Under the pieces are notes generated by a model, which worked only from the letters and a program-made list of their open reading frames with translations, was not told the DNA's origin and did no database searches. A program made the translations under genes and the position numbers. A DNA stretch of 9,319 nucleotides from Pseudolabrys sp. (GTDB lineage: Bacteria > Pseudomonadota > Alphaproteobacteria > Rhizobiales > Xanthobacteraceae), in assembly GCA_029945495.1 (NCBI GenBank), contig JAQSCR010000546.1, forward strand, positions 1 to 9,319. Reading direction: 5' to 3'. How positions within the stretch are numbered: position 1 is the stretch's first letter; each line of letters opens with the position of its first letter. Positions 1 through 6,534 of the stretch are shown here, piece by piece.

Positions 1-1
1 C

Positions 2-904
2 CTGCAAGGCAAGCCCGACATCAACCCGGGCGTCGCCATGCCGGCGCGGCGCACTAGGGCGCAAAGCCTTGCGCTCGCCGCCAAGTTATGGCGCGGCTAC
101 GATCTCGCGGTCTCGACGCAAAGCGGCGACCGGCCGACCTTCTTTGCTTTCGTCGCCGGCCGCCGCCGCGTCGCTTTGGTCGACCGCACTTTCAACGGCC
201 GCGTCAAGCAGCGGCTCGTCGATCGCAGTCTGGTCTATGAGCCCGGCGTGCACCGCGTCGAGGAAATGCTGCGGCTGGCCGATGTGCTCGGCATACCCCG
301 CGTGCCGCATCTCGTCTGCCCACGCGCGCGCGACAGCGACGCCGCGCCGCGAGATGCTTACGCGGTGATCCATGCCGCGCCGATGTTTCGCTACAAGCAA
401 TGGACCATGGCCGGCTGGCGTGACCTCGCCGCGGCTTTGGTGGCGCGCGGTCTGACGGTGGTTGCGACCGGCGGGCCGTTGCCAAGCGAGCGCGCCTATC
501 TTGATGATGTATGGAGCGGCGCGCCAGTGGTGCGCCTCGACGGCAAACTTGACTGGGCGCAACTGACCGGCCTGCTGGCGAAAGCGCGCGTCTATGTCGG
601 CCCCGATACCTCGATCACGCATTTGGCCGCGGCCGCGGGCTGCCCGACCGTCGCGCTGTTCGGGCCGACCGATCCGCGGCTGTGGGGGCCGTGGCCGGCG
701 GACGGTTTGGCGACGATGTGGGCGGCGACGGGAAAAATCCAGCGCCGCGGCAATGTCGCTTTGGTGCAGAACGCGTTTCCCTGCACGCCGTGCCAACTCG
801 AAGGCTGCGAGCGGCGGCTGGAGAGCTATAGCGCCTGCCTTGATGGATTACCGTCGAGCCAAGTCATCGACGCGCTCGATCAAATGCTTCTCTCGAAGCG
901 ATAG
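2..904 (+). CDS. Glycosyltransferase family 9 (heptosyltransferase-like), 5'-truncated by the window
   Basis: The reading frame is open from base 2 to the TAG at 902-904, giving about 300 visible residues. The ATG at 38 is not taken as the start: it has no ribosome binding site, and the family's N-terminal Rossmann half normally precedes the segment RGYDLAVSTQSGDRP, so the gene begins left of the window. The C-terminal half carries the GT9 nucleotide-sugar-binding signature near bases 598-690: GPDTSITHLAAAAG, followed by PTVALFGPTDP. Close to the end is a cysteine cluster of the pattern CxxCx4C plus a later C (about bases 781-838), also common in this family. GT9 enzymes transfer heptose or another sugar from a nucleotide donor during LPS core or polysaccharide assembly at the cytoplasmic face of the inner membrane. 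The family call is firm. The donor sugar cannot be read from sequence; ADP-heptose is only the commonest case. The last 25 bp overlap the convergent transferase gene. Confidence 0.88.
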   Translation: MQGKPDINPGVAMPARRTRAQSLALAAKLWRGYDLAVSTQSGDRPTFFAFVAGRRRVALVDRTFNGRVKQRLVDRSLVYEPGVHRVEEMLRLADVLGIPRVPHLVCPRARDSDAAPRDAYAVIHAAPMFRYKQWTMAGWRDLAAALVARGLTVVATGGPLPSERAYLDDVWSGAPVVRLDGKLDWAQLTGLLAKARVYVGPDTSITHLAAAAGCPTVALFGPTDPRLWGPWPADGLATMWAATGKIQRRGNVALVQNAFPCTPCQLEGCERRLESYSACLDGLPSSQVIDALDQMLLSKR

Positions 905-1923
905 AGCAAAAAGCCGACCAGCGCGCCGCCGGCGGCCAGCGCCAGCGCGTCAATGGCGTGCGACGGAAACAGAATCGTCGCAACGGCGAGAACGATCAGC
1001 GCCGTATTTGTCGTCATGATGCGGGCGATGATCGTGGTAACGGACAGCCCGCCATCGAGCGCGCGCTGATAGAAGTGACTGCGGTGCGCCTGGGTGATTT
1101 CCTCGCCGGCAAGCAGCCGCCGGAACAAAGTGATGGTGGCGTCGGCGACATAATAGAGCGGCAGCAACAGCGCGGCGGCGAGATGGCCGTTGCCCGCCAG
1201 CAGCACCACCAGCCAGAATAGCAACAGTCCGATTGGCAGGCTGCCGACGTCGCCGAGAAAAATGCTGGCGACCGGCCGGTTGAACGGCGCAAATCCCAGC
1301 ATCGCGCCGCACAGCGCGACGGCAATGACCGCGGCTTCAGTCGGCAGCACGCCGAGCGCGGCCGCGATTGTTAATCCAACGGTGACCGGCACGACCTCGG
1401 CGACCGTCATCCAGTCGATGCCGTCCATGAAGTTGACCAGGTTCACCAGCCACACACCGGCCAGCAGCATCAGCGCCCGCTCGGCCCACCAGGGAACGAA
1501 CGGCGGCAGCACGCGCATGTCGCCCGGCAGCATCGCGATGACGGCGGCAACCGCGACGGCTTGCAGGATCAGGCGCGGCAGGGCGCCGAGCGGGCGGATG
1601 TCGTCACTGACGCCGACGATGGCGAGGCCGATCACCGCCGCGATCAGGACGCCAAGGCTCGTTACGGCCGCGGCGATCTCCGGCACGACGGCGAGAGCGC
1701 ATCCCGCCGCGATCACCAAAGCGGCGATCACCGCGATACCGCCGCCCTGCGGCGTCGGCACCCGGTGCGACGAGCGCACGTTCGGCTTGGCCAGCACATG
1801 GCGCATCAACAGCGGGCGCAGCATCAGCACCAGGCCGGCGCTGACGCCGCAGGCGATAACGAACAGCAACCCGAACGCAAGGACGGGGCGCCAGATCTCA
1901 AGGTTCATGGCACTGCCGGACAT
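880..1923 (-). CDS. Undecaprenyl-phosphate sugar-1-phosphate transferase, WecA/WbpL-like (MraY superfamily)
   Basis: This 347-residue membrane protein has about ten hydrophobic segments spread over its whole length. It should transfer a sugar-1-phosphate, typically HexNAc-1-P, from a UDP-sugar to undecaprenyl phosphate and so start a lipid-linked glycan. Superfamily motifs appear in order: KPNVRSSHRVPTPQGGG (46-62), the Asp pair SDD (106-108), NFMDGID (164-170), FLGDVGS (222-228) and the cytoplasmic HRSHFYQR loop (280-287). The start chosen is the ATG at 1923, because AGAGG lies four bases upstream on the minus strand. The ATG at 1908 (MNLEIW) is the alternative; the frame also runs back to a TTG at 2010 with low-complexity basic sequence that looks non-coding. 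The residue after NFMDGID is Trp rather than the usual Gly. The gene is divergent from the GT4 gene and overlaps the GT9 gene by 25 bp at its 3' end. MraY itself is unlikely given the polysaccharide context and the WbpL-like motifs. Confidence 0.9.
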   Translation of the reverse strand: MSGSAMNLEIWRPVLAFGLLFVIACGVSAGLVLMLRPLLMRHVLAKPNVRSSHRVPTPQGGGIAVIAALVIAAGCALAVVPEIAAAVTSLGVLIAAVIGLAIVGVSDDIRPLGALPRLILQAVAVAAVIAMLPGDMRVLPPFVPWWAERALMLLAGVWLVNLVNFMDGIDWMTVAEVVPVTVGLTIAAALGVLPTEAAVIAVALCGAMLGFAPFNRPVASIFLGDVGSLPIGLLLFWLVVLLAGNGHLAAALLLPLYYVADATITLFRRLLAGEEITQAHRSHFYQRALDGGLSVTTIIARIMTTNTALIVLAVATILFPSHAIDALALAAGGALVGFLLYRFERSI

Positions 1924-2064
1924 TGCGCCTCTGAATTTAGCCCCGCATGGCCGGGGACTGTTGCGACCGGAAAACCTTCTACAGCATTTTTGTCTGCAAA
2001 AGCCTCTCAAATTGCGTTATGTGGACCTTCCCGAAGCCGCGTCTTGCGGAGGAGGAATTAACCG
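1924..2064. promoter_or_regulatory. Divergent intergenic region between initiating transferase and GT4-led operon
   Basis: This 141-bp gap separates two divergently oriented genes, so it should contain promoters for both directions. It is visibly richer in A/T than its surroundings, especially 1970-2020. A TTGCGA at 1961-1966 could be a -35 element for the plus strand, but no convincing -10 element follows at the right distance. A short inverted repeat, CCCCG (1941-1945) with CGGGG (1952-1956), lies nearer the minus-strand start. The regulatory role is inferred from gene layout; no specific promoter or operator is claimed. Confidence 0.4.
2048..2056 (+). promoter_or_regulatory. Strong ribosome binding site fixing the GTG start of the GT4 gene
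   Basis: The purine run GGAGGAGGA ends eight bases before the GTG at 2065. It is the best Shine-Dalgarno match in the window and is what decides the non-ATG start of the downstream glycosyltransferase. Confidence 0.75.
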
Positions 2065-3240
2065 GTGAATTCGCCAAAGCCGGCCACCGCGCCCGTGCTG
2101 CTCTATCTGGTGACGGAAGACTGGTACTTTCTGTCGCATCGCATTCCGATGGCGCTGGCAGCGCAGCGCGCCGGCTATGAGGTCCATGTTGCGACCCACG
2201 TTGTCGACGGGGCTCAGCGGATCGAGGCGCTCGGTTTTCATCTGCATCCGCTGGCGTGGCGGCGCGGCAGCATCAATCCGCTCGACCTGATCGCAATCGT
2301 CCGCGAGGTGCGCGCGCTTTACCGGCGGCTCGCGCCCGATCTGGTCCATCACGTCGCGCTGCAGCCTTCCGTCATCGGCTCGCTCGCCGCCCGCGGACTG
2401 CCGATCACGCAGCTCAATGCCTTTGCCGGCCTGGGCTCGACCTTCACCTCGCAGTCGCTCAAGTCGCGTCTGGTGCGGCCGGTGCTCAAGGCGCTGCTGC
2501 GCTGGATCTTGAACAGCCGGCGCGCCGCCGCCTTGGTGCAGAACGGCGACGACCGCGCCGCCATCACCGCCATCGGCGTCGATGCGGGCAGGGTGTTTCT
2601 CATTCCCGGCTCCGGCGTCGATGTCAATGTGTTGACGCCGATGCCCGAGCCTGACGGCGATGTGACGCTCGGCTATGTCGGCCGCCTGCTTGAGGACAAA
2701 GGCCTGCGCACCTTGATCGCGGCGCACGACCTGCTGACGCAACGCGGCCTGCCCATCCGGCTGCTGATTGCCGGGCAGGCCGATCCGGCCAATCCGGCCT
2801 CGATCCCGGACGACGAAATCGCCTCCTGGCGGCGCAAGCCGAACGTGACGCTGCTGGGCCAGGTGGACGACGTCCGGCAGGTCTGGGCGGCAGCGCATAT
2901 CGCCGTCCTGCCGTCGCGGCGCGAGGGCCTGCCCAAGAGCCTCCTGGAAGCCGCCGCCTGCGGCCGGCCGATGATCGCCAGCGACGTGCCTGGCTGCCGC
3001 GAAATCGCCCGCCACGAGGTTAACGGCCTGCTGGTGCCGGCGGATGACGCGGAAGCGCTGGCCGCGGCGATCGAGCGGCTGGCGCGCGATCCCGCGCTGC
3101 GGCGGCGCTACGGCGAGGCCGGGCGGCATCTCGCCGAAACCGAGTTTTCCAGCGAGCGGATCGGCCGCAAGACGGTAGCGCTGTATGACGGGCTCTTGGG
3201 CCGAGTCTTGGGCCGGACGCTTGCCGCCGCGGCACATTGA
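2065..3240 (+). CDS. GT4-family (GT-B fold) glycosyltransferase
   Basis: This 391-residue soluble or peripheral protein is of normal length for the family. The N-terminal acceptor domain begins VLLYLVTEDWYFLSHRIP (11-28), a pattern typical of GT4 enzymes from O-antigen and capsule clusters. The C-terminal donor domain has GYVGRLLEDKG (203-213, with the donor-phosphate-binding Arg and Lys) and the retaining-enzyme E-x7-E motif in EGLPKSLLEAAACGRP (E287 and E295). It should transfer a sugar from a nucleotide donor to a lipid-linked acceptor in the cytoplasm, probably an early step after the adjacent initiating transferase. The start is GTG with a strong ribosome binding site. It is the first gene of the plus-strand run, 39 bp before the nucleotide-sugar dehydrogenase. 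Donor and linkage cannot be inferred beyond a retaining mechanism. Confidence 0.9.
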   Translation: MNSPKPATAPVLLYLVTEDWYFLSHRIPMALAAQRAGYEVHVATHVVDGAQRIEALGFHLHPLAWRRGSINPLDLIAIVREVRALYRRLAPDLVHHVALQPSVIGSLAARGLPITQLNAFAGLGSTFTSQSLKSRLVRPVLKALLRWILNSRRAAALVQNGDDRAAITAIGVDAGRVFLIPGSGVDVNVLTPMPEPDGDVTLGYVGRLLEDKGLRTLIAAHDLLTQRGLPIRLLIAGQADPANPASIPDDEIASWRRKPNVTLLGQVDDVRQVWAAAHIAVLPSRREGLPKSLLEAAACGRPMIASDVPGCREIARHEVNGLLVPADDAEALAAAIERLARDPALRRRYGEAGRHLAETEFSSERIGRKTVALYDGLLGRVLGRTLAAAAH

Positions 3241-3279
3241 CGGCTAAAGACCGCCCCAGCGGGCAACCGGACGGGAATT

Positions 3280-4563
3280 ATGGCGCACGGACGTAAAATC
3301 GCGGTCATCGGACTGGGCTATGTCGGGCTGCCGGTCGCGGTGTCGTTCGCGCGCGCCGGCGTGCCGGTCGTCGGCTTTGACATCAACGCCGCCCGCATTG
3401 CGGAGCTGAAATCCGGCCTCGACCGCACCCGCGAAGTCGAGGCCGAGGACCTGTCGCGGCCGAATTTGCTCTATACCGCCGACCAGGCCGCGCTGAAGAC
3501 GAGTGACTTCTACATCGTCACCGTGCCGACGCCAATCGACGCGGCGCGCCGGCCCGATCTCGGCGCCATGCTGGGCGCGTCGAAAACCGTAGGCCACGTG
3601 CTCAAGCGCGGCGATATAGTCGTCTACGAGTCGACGGTCTATCCCGGCGCCTGCGAGGAAGACTGCGTGCCGGTGCTGGAGGCGACCTCGGGCCTCAAAG
3701 CGGGCAGCGACTTCACCATCGGCTATTCGCCGGAGCGCATCAATCCGGGCGACAAGCTGCACCGGTTCGAGACCATCATGAAAGTGGTCGCGGGCCAGGA
3801 CGCCCGCACGCTCGACGTCGTCGCCGACGTCTACGGCTCTGTGGTGACCGCCGGCATTCATCGCGCGCCGTCGATCAAGGTGGCTGAGGCCGCCAAGGTG
3901 ATCGAGAACACCCAGCGCGATCTCAACATCGCCTTCATGAACGAACTCTCCGCGGTGTTCCAGACGCTCGGCATCGATACCGGCGACGTGCTGGCCGCCG
4001 CCGGCACCAAATGGAATTTCTTGAAGTATGAGCCGGGCCTGGTCGGCGGCCACTGCATCGGTGTCGATCCGTATTATCTGACCTACCGCGCCGAGAAGGC
4101 CGGCTATCATCCGGAAATCATTCTGGCCGGCCGCCGCATCAATGACCGCATGGGCGAGCGCGTGGCGCGCGAATGCATGCGCGCGCTGCTGCAGCGCGGC
4201 TCCAGCAATGCTACCGTCACCATTCTCGGCATGACCTTCAAGGAAAACGTGCCCGACATCCGCAACACCAAGGTCATCGACATCGCCCAGGTGCTGGCCG
4301 GCGTCGGCATCACTGTGCAGGTGCACGATCCGGTCGCCCTGCCGGAAGAGGCGGCGCACGAATACGGCATGACGCTGACGCCGTTCGACAGGCTCAAGCC
4401 GGCCGACGCCGTCATCCTCGCGGTCGCGCATAAGGAATATGTCGCCGGCGGCTGGCCGATGATCGGCAAACTGCTCAAAGGCGGGCAGGGCATCGTGCTC
4501 GACGTCAAATCCAAGCTCGACCGCGCGCAACGGCCCAAGGAGATCGACCTGTGGCGGCTGTAG
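3280..4563 (+). CDS. UDP-sugar 6-dehydrogenase, TviB/WbpO type (nucleotide-sugar dehydrogenase)
   Basis: This 427-residue protein covers the full UDP-glucose/GDP-mannose dehydrogenase family. It oxidises C6 of a UDP-sugar to the uronic acid with two NAD+. The NAD-binding glycine motif GLGYVGLP spans 11-18. PERINPGD spans 151-158, and EAAKVIENTQRDLN includes K206. The catalytic cysteine C259 sits in GGHCIGVDPYYL, and TFKENVPDIRNT spans 319-330. The stretch PEIILAGRRINDRMG (278-292) and the TFKEN segment match my memory of the TviB/WbpO subgroup, which uses UDP-GlcNAc or UDP-GalNAc, better than classical UDP-glucose dehydrogenase (Ugd). The next gene instead resembles a UDP-glucuronate epimerase, so the substrate stays open between UDP-Glc and UDP-HexNAc. 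The start ATG has a modest GGGA upstream. The stop overlaps the start of the next gene by 13 bp. Confidence 0.92.
   Translation: MAHGRKIAVIGLGYVGLPVAVSFARAGVPVVGFDINAARIAELKSGLDRTREVEAEDLSRPNLLYTADQAALKTSDFYIVTVPTPIDAARRPDLGAMLGASKTVGHVLKRGDIVVYESTVYPGACEEDCVPVLEATSGLKAGSDFTIGYSPERINPGDKLHRFETIMKVVAGQDARTLDVVADVYGSVVTAGIHRAPSIKVAEAAKVIENTQRDLNIAFMNELSAVFQTLGIDTGDVLAAAGTKWNFLKYEPGLVGGHCIGVDPYYLTYRAEKAGYHPEIILAGRRINDRMGERVARECMRALLQRGSSNATVTILGMTFKENVPDIRNTKVIDIAQVLAGVGITVQVHDPVALPEEAAHEYGMTLTPFDRLKPADAVILAVAHKEYVAGGWPMIGKLLKGGQGIVLDVKSKLDRAQRPKEIDLWRL
4537..4542 (+). promoter_or_regulatory. Ribosome binding site inside the dehydrogenase, for the overlapping epimerase start
   Basis: AAGGAG lies eight bases before the GTG at 4551 and within the last codons of the dehydrogenase gene. 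Together with the 13-bp overlap this supports the GTG start and suggests translational coupling of the two enzymes. Confidence 0.7.
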
Positions 4564-5570
4564 ACACCATTCTCGTCACCGGCGCCGCCGGCTTCATCGG
4601 CTATCACGTCAGCCGGCGCCTGCTGGAAAGCGGCCGCAGCGTTGTCGGCATCGATAACCTCAACGCCTATTACGATCCGAAGCTGAAGGACGCGCGGCTC
4701 GCCGAGTTGGCCAAATTTCCCGGCTTCCGCTTCATCAAGCTCGATCTCGCCGACCGCGCCGGCATGGCGGCGTTGTTTGCCGAGCACCGCTTCGCCCAGG
4801 TCGTGCATCTCGCGGCGCAGGCCGGCGTGCGCTATTCGCTGATCGATCCGCACGCCTATATCGATTCAAATCTCGTCGGCTTCACCAATATTCTCGAAGG
4901 CTGCCGTCACAATGGCTGCCGTCATTTGCTCTATGCGTCGTCGTCCTCGGTCTATGGCAGCAACACCCGTATGCCGTTTTCGACGCACGACAATGTCGAT
5001 CACCCGCTGAGCCTCTACGGCGCGACCAAAAAGGCGAACGAGCTGATGGCGCATTCCTATGCGCATCTGTTCAAGCTGCCGACCACGGGTCTGCGTTTCT
5101 TTACCGTCTACGGGCCGTGGGGCCGGCCGGACATGGCGATGTGGATTTTCGCCAAGGCGATCGCGGCCGGCGAGCCGATCAAGCTGTTCAACCACGGCAA
5201 GATGCAGCGCGACTTCACCTATGTCGATGACGTGGTCGAGTCGATCGAGCGGCTGGTCGATCGCCCACCCGCTGGCAATCCGGACTATTCGGGCGACGCA
5301 CCCGATCCCGGCTCGAGCAGCGCGCCGTGGCGCGTCTACAACATCGGCAACAACAACCCGGTCGAGTTGCTCGACGTGGTCGCGTTGCTGGAAAAATCGA
5401 TCGGCAAGAAGGCGATCCGCGAACTGGTGGCGATGCAGCCGGGCGACGTGCCGGCGACCTATGCCAATGTCGACGATCTGATGCGCGACGCCGATTTCCG
5501 ACCTTCGACTCCGATCGCTGACGGTATCGGCCGTTTCATCGAATGGTACCGCGCCTATCATCGCCTGTAG
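4551..5570 (+). CDS. NAD-dependent epimerase, UDP-glucuronate 4-epimerase-like (extended SDR)
   Basis: This 339-residue extended short-chain dehydrogenase/reductase starts at GTG. The NAD-binding motif is GAAGFIG (11-17). The catalytic pair is YGATK (Y156, K160), with the serine-rich strand SSSSVYG (130-136) supplying the third active-site residue. Two stretches are characteristic of UDP-glucuronate 4-epimerases (CapI/LspL type): FFTVYGPWGRPDMAM (183-197) and the MQRDFTYVDDVVE segment (218-230). The expected reaction interconverts UDP-GlcA and UDP-GalA in the cytoplasm. Because it is co-translated with a TviB/WbpO-like dehydrogenase, the N-acetylated equivalents (UDP-GlcNAcA/UDP-GalNAcA) are a real alternative. 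A Pro/Ser/Asp-rich stretch at about 239-259 is a variable loop seen in this subgroup. The transaldolase-family gene follows after 25 bp, probably on the same transcript. Confidence 0.9.
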   Translation: MAAVDTILVTGAAGFIGYHVSRRLLESGRSVVGIDNLNAYYDPKLKDARLAELAKFPGFRFIKLDLADRAGMAALFAEHRFAQVVHLAAQAGVRYSLIDPHAYIDSNLVGFTNILEGCRHNGCRHLLYASSSSVYGSNTRMPFSTHDNVDHPLSLYGATKKANELMAHSYAHLFKLPTTGLRFFTVYGPWGRPDMAMWIFAKAIAAGEPIKLFNHGKMQRDFTYVDDVVESIERLVDRPPAGNPDYSGDAPDPGSSSAPWRVYNIGNNNPVELLDVVALLEKSIGKKAIRELVAMQPGDVPATYANVDDLMRDADFRPSTPIADGIGRFIEWYRAYHRL

Positions 5571-5595
5571 AATACGAACACGAGGTTCAACGACC

Positions 5596-6348
5596 ATGCC
5601 CGCTCCGACTCTCGACACGCTCAAGGTCAAGCTGTTCACCGACGGCGCCGACAAGGCGCAGATCGTCGAGATGGCCAGGCAGCCGTGGATCGCCGGCTTT
5701 ACCACCAATCCGTCGCTGTTGAAGAAAGCCGGCGTCAGCGATTACGAATCCTACGCCCGTGATCTCGTCGCCGCTGTGCCGAACTACCATATCTCGTTCG
5801 AAGTGTTCTCCGACGACATCCCGGAGATGGTGGCGCAGGCGCGCGTCATCAATTCGTGGGGCAAGAACGTCTACGTCAAGCTGCCGGTGACGACGACGCG
5901 CGGTGAGCCATTGTTCGACACCGTGCGCGCGCTGTCGCGCGACGGCATCAAGGTCAACTTCACTGCCATCTTCACTTCGGAGCAGGTGGCAAGCGCGATG
6001 CAAGCGCTCGACGGCGGCGCGCCGGCGATCGTGTCGGTGTTTGCCGGGCGTCTTGCCGATTTCGGCATCGACTACCGGCCGATCATGCAGGACGCCATTG
6101 CGCGCGCCCGCAAGACCAAGACGATCGAGATCATCTGGGCCTCGACGCGCGAAGTCTTCAACGTGGTCGAGGCAGATGCGATGGGCTGCCACATCATCAC
6201 CGCGCCGGCCGACATCCTGAAAAAGCTGTCGGCGCTCGGCACCAAGACCGGCGCCGAATTGTCGCTCGGCGCGGTCAAGTCGTTCCGCGAGGATGCATTG
6301 TCGGCCGGCCTCAAGCTCGCCGTTCCGGCGGCGCGCGCAGCAGAATAG
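5596..6348 (+). CDS. Transaldolase / fructose-6-phosphate aldolase family protein
   Basis: This 250-residue single-domain TIM-barrel protein is nearer in size to fructose-6-phosphate aldolase and TalC-type transaldolases (about 220 residues) than to classical transaldolase B (above 300). It has FTDGAD (14-19) with the acidic residue D16, the family signature GFTTNPSLL (34-42), and the Schiff-base lysine K95 in VYVKLPVT. NFTAIFTSEQ spans 121-130 and WASTREVFNVVEADAMGCHI spans 181-200, near the C terminus. The catalytic set looks intact, so it should catalyse aldol cleavage/formation or dihydroxyacetone transfer between sugar phosphates in the cytosol. GAGG ten bases before the ATG supports the start. 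Its place 25 bp after an epimerase in a glycan operon suggests a role in making an unusual sugar precursor rather than housekeeping pentose-phosphate metabolism. That role is inferred; the true substrate is unknown. Confidence 0.85.
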   Translation: MPAPTLDTLKVKLFTDGADKAQIVEMARQPWIAGFTTNPSLLKKAGVSDYESYARDLVAAVPNYHISFEVFSDDIPEMVAQARVINSWGKNVYVKLPVTTTRGEPLFDTVRALSRDGIKVNFTAIFTSEQVASAMQALDGGAPAIVSVFAGRLADFGIDYRPIMQDAIARARKTKTIEIIWASTREVFNVVEADAMGCHIITAPADILKKLSALGTKTGAELSLGAVKSFREDALSAGLKLAVPAARAAE

Positions 6349-6534
6349 AACAGTTATGAACAGGCCGGCGCAACAACGCCCGGCCCGGTTAAGGCTATCT
6401 ATTTACCTGTAATGCACTGAATCAAAACGTGTACGCCGCGCTTGGTGGCTGCGGTCGCCATCACCGGATACGCATGCTAGGTGACGGCGGGGGTTCGAGG
6501 CATAAGCCTCGGATAATTGGGGTATCGACGGCCG
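6349..6534. promoter_or_regulatory. Intergenic region before the oxidoreductase/aminotransferase pair
   Basis: This 186-bp gap is the longest on the plus strand and interrupts an otherwise tight run, so a separate promoter for the last two genes is likely. Positions 6389-6430 are distinctly A/T-richer than the coding DNA and are the best candidate promoter zone, though I cannot point to a clean -35/-10 pair. A GC-rich imperfect hairpin (GGCCGG 6363-6368 with CCGGCC 6380-6385) follows the transaldolase stop but lacks a T-run. A second, perfect hairpin lies at 6496-6511. No small gene is convincing here. Confidence 0.4.
6494..6513 (+). repeat. Perfect inverted repeat / leader hairpin upstream of the oxidoreductase
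   Basis: CGAGGC (6496-6501) and GCCTCG (6506-6511) are perfect inverted copies around the loop ATAA. In RNA the stem extends by a U-G and a U-A pair to 6494 and 6513, giving eight pairs. It ends 21 bases before the ATG at 6535. It could be a protein-binding operator, an mRNA-stabilising 5' hairpin or chance. No T-run follows, so it is not a standard terminator. Confidence 0.45.

Noticed and set aside
38..904. Complete GT9 gene starting at the ATG at 38.
   Set aside because: The frame is open to the left edge, there is no ribosome binding site, and the family's N-terminal domain would be missing, so the gene is cut by the window rather than truncated in the genome.
1908..2010. TTG start at 2010 for the initiating transferase, adding 29 residues.
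   Set aside because: The extension is Arg/Cys-rich and atypical, would eat into the divergent promoter region, and the ATG at 1923 has AGAGG upstream.
1190..2068. 292-codon plus-strand frame opposite the initiating transferase.
   Set aside because: The Ser/Thr/Ala-rich sequence is the antisense of hydrophobic membrane-segment codons; the minus-strand protein carries all the family motifs.
2017..3237. 406-codon minus-strand frame opposite the GT4 gene.
   Set aside because: It has no domain or plausible ribosome binding site and mirrors a well-supported glycosyltransferase.
3244..4530. 428-codon minus-strand frame opposite the nucleotide-sugar dehydrogenase.
   Set aside because: It is a shadow of a gene with an intact NAD motif and catalytic cysteine. 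Its own product resembles no known family.
6363..6385. Possible rho-independent terminator after the transaldolase gene.
   Set aside because: The stem is only six perfect pairs plus a bulged extension, with a long loop and no T-run, so it is recorded only as a hairpin within the gap.
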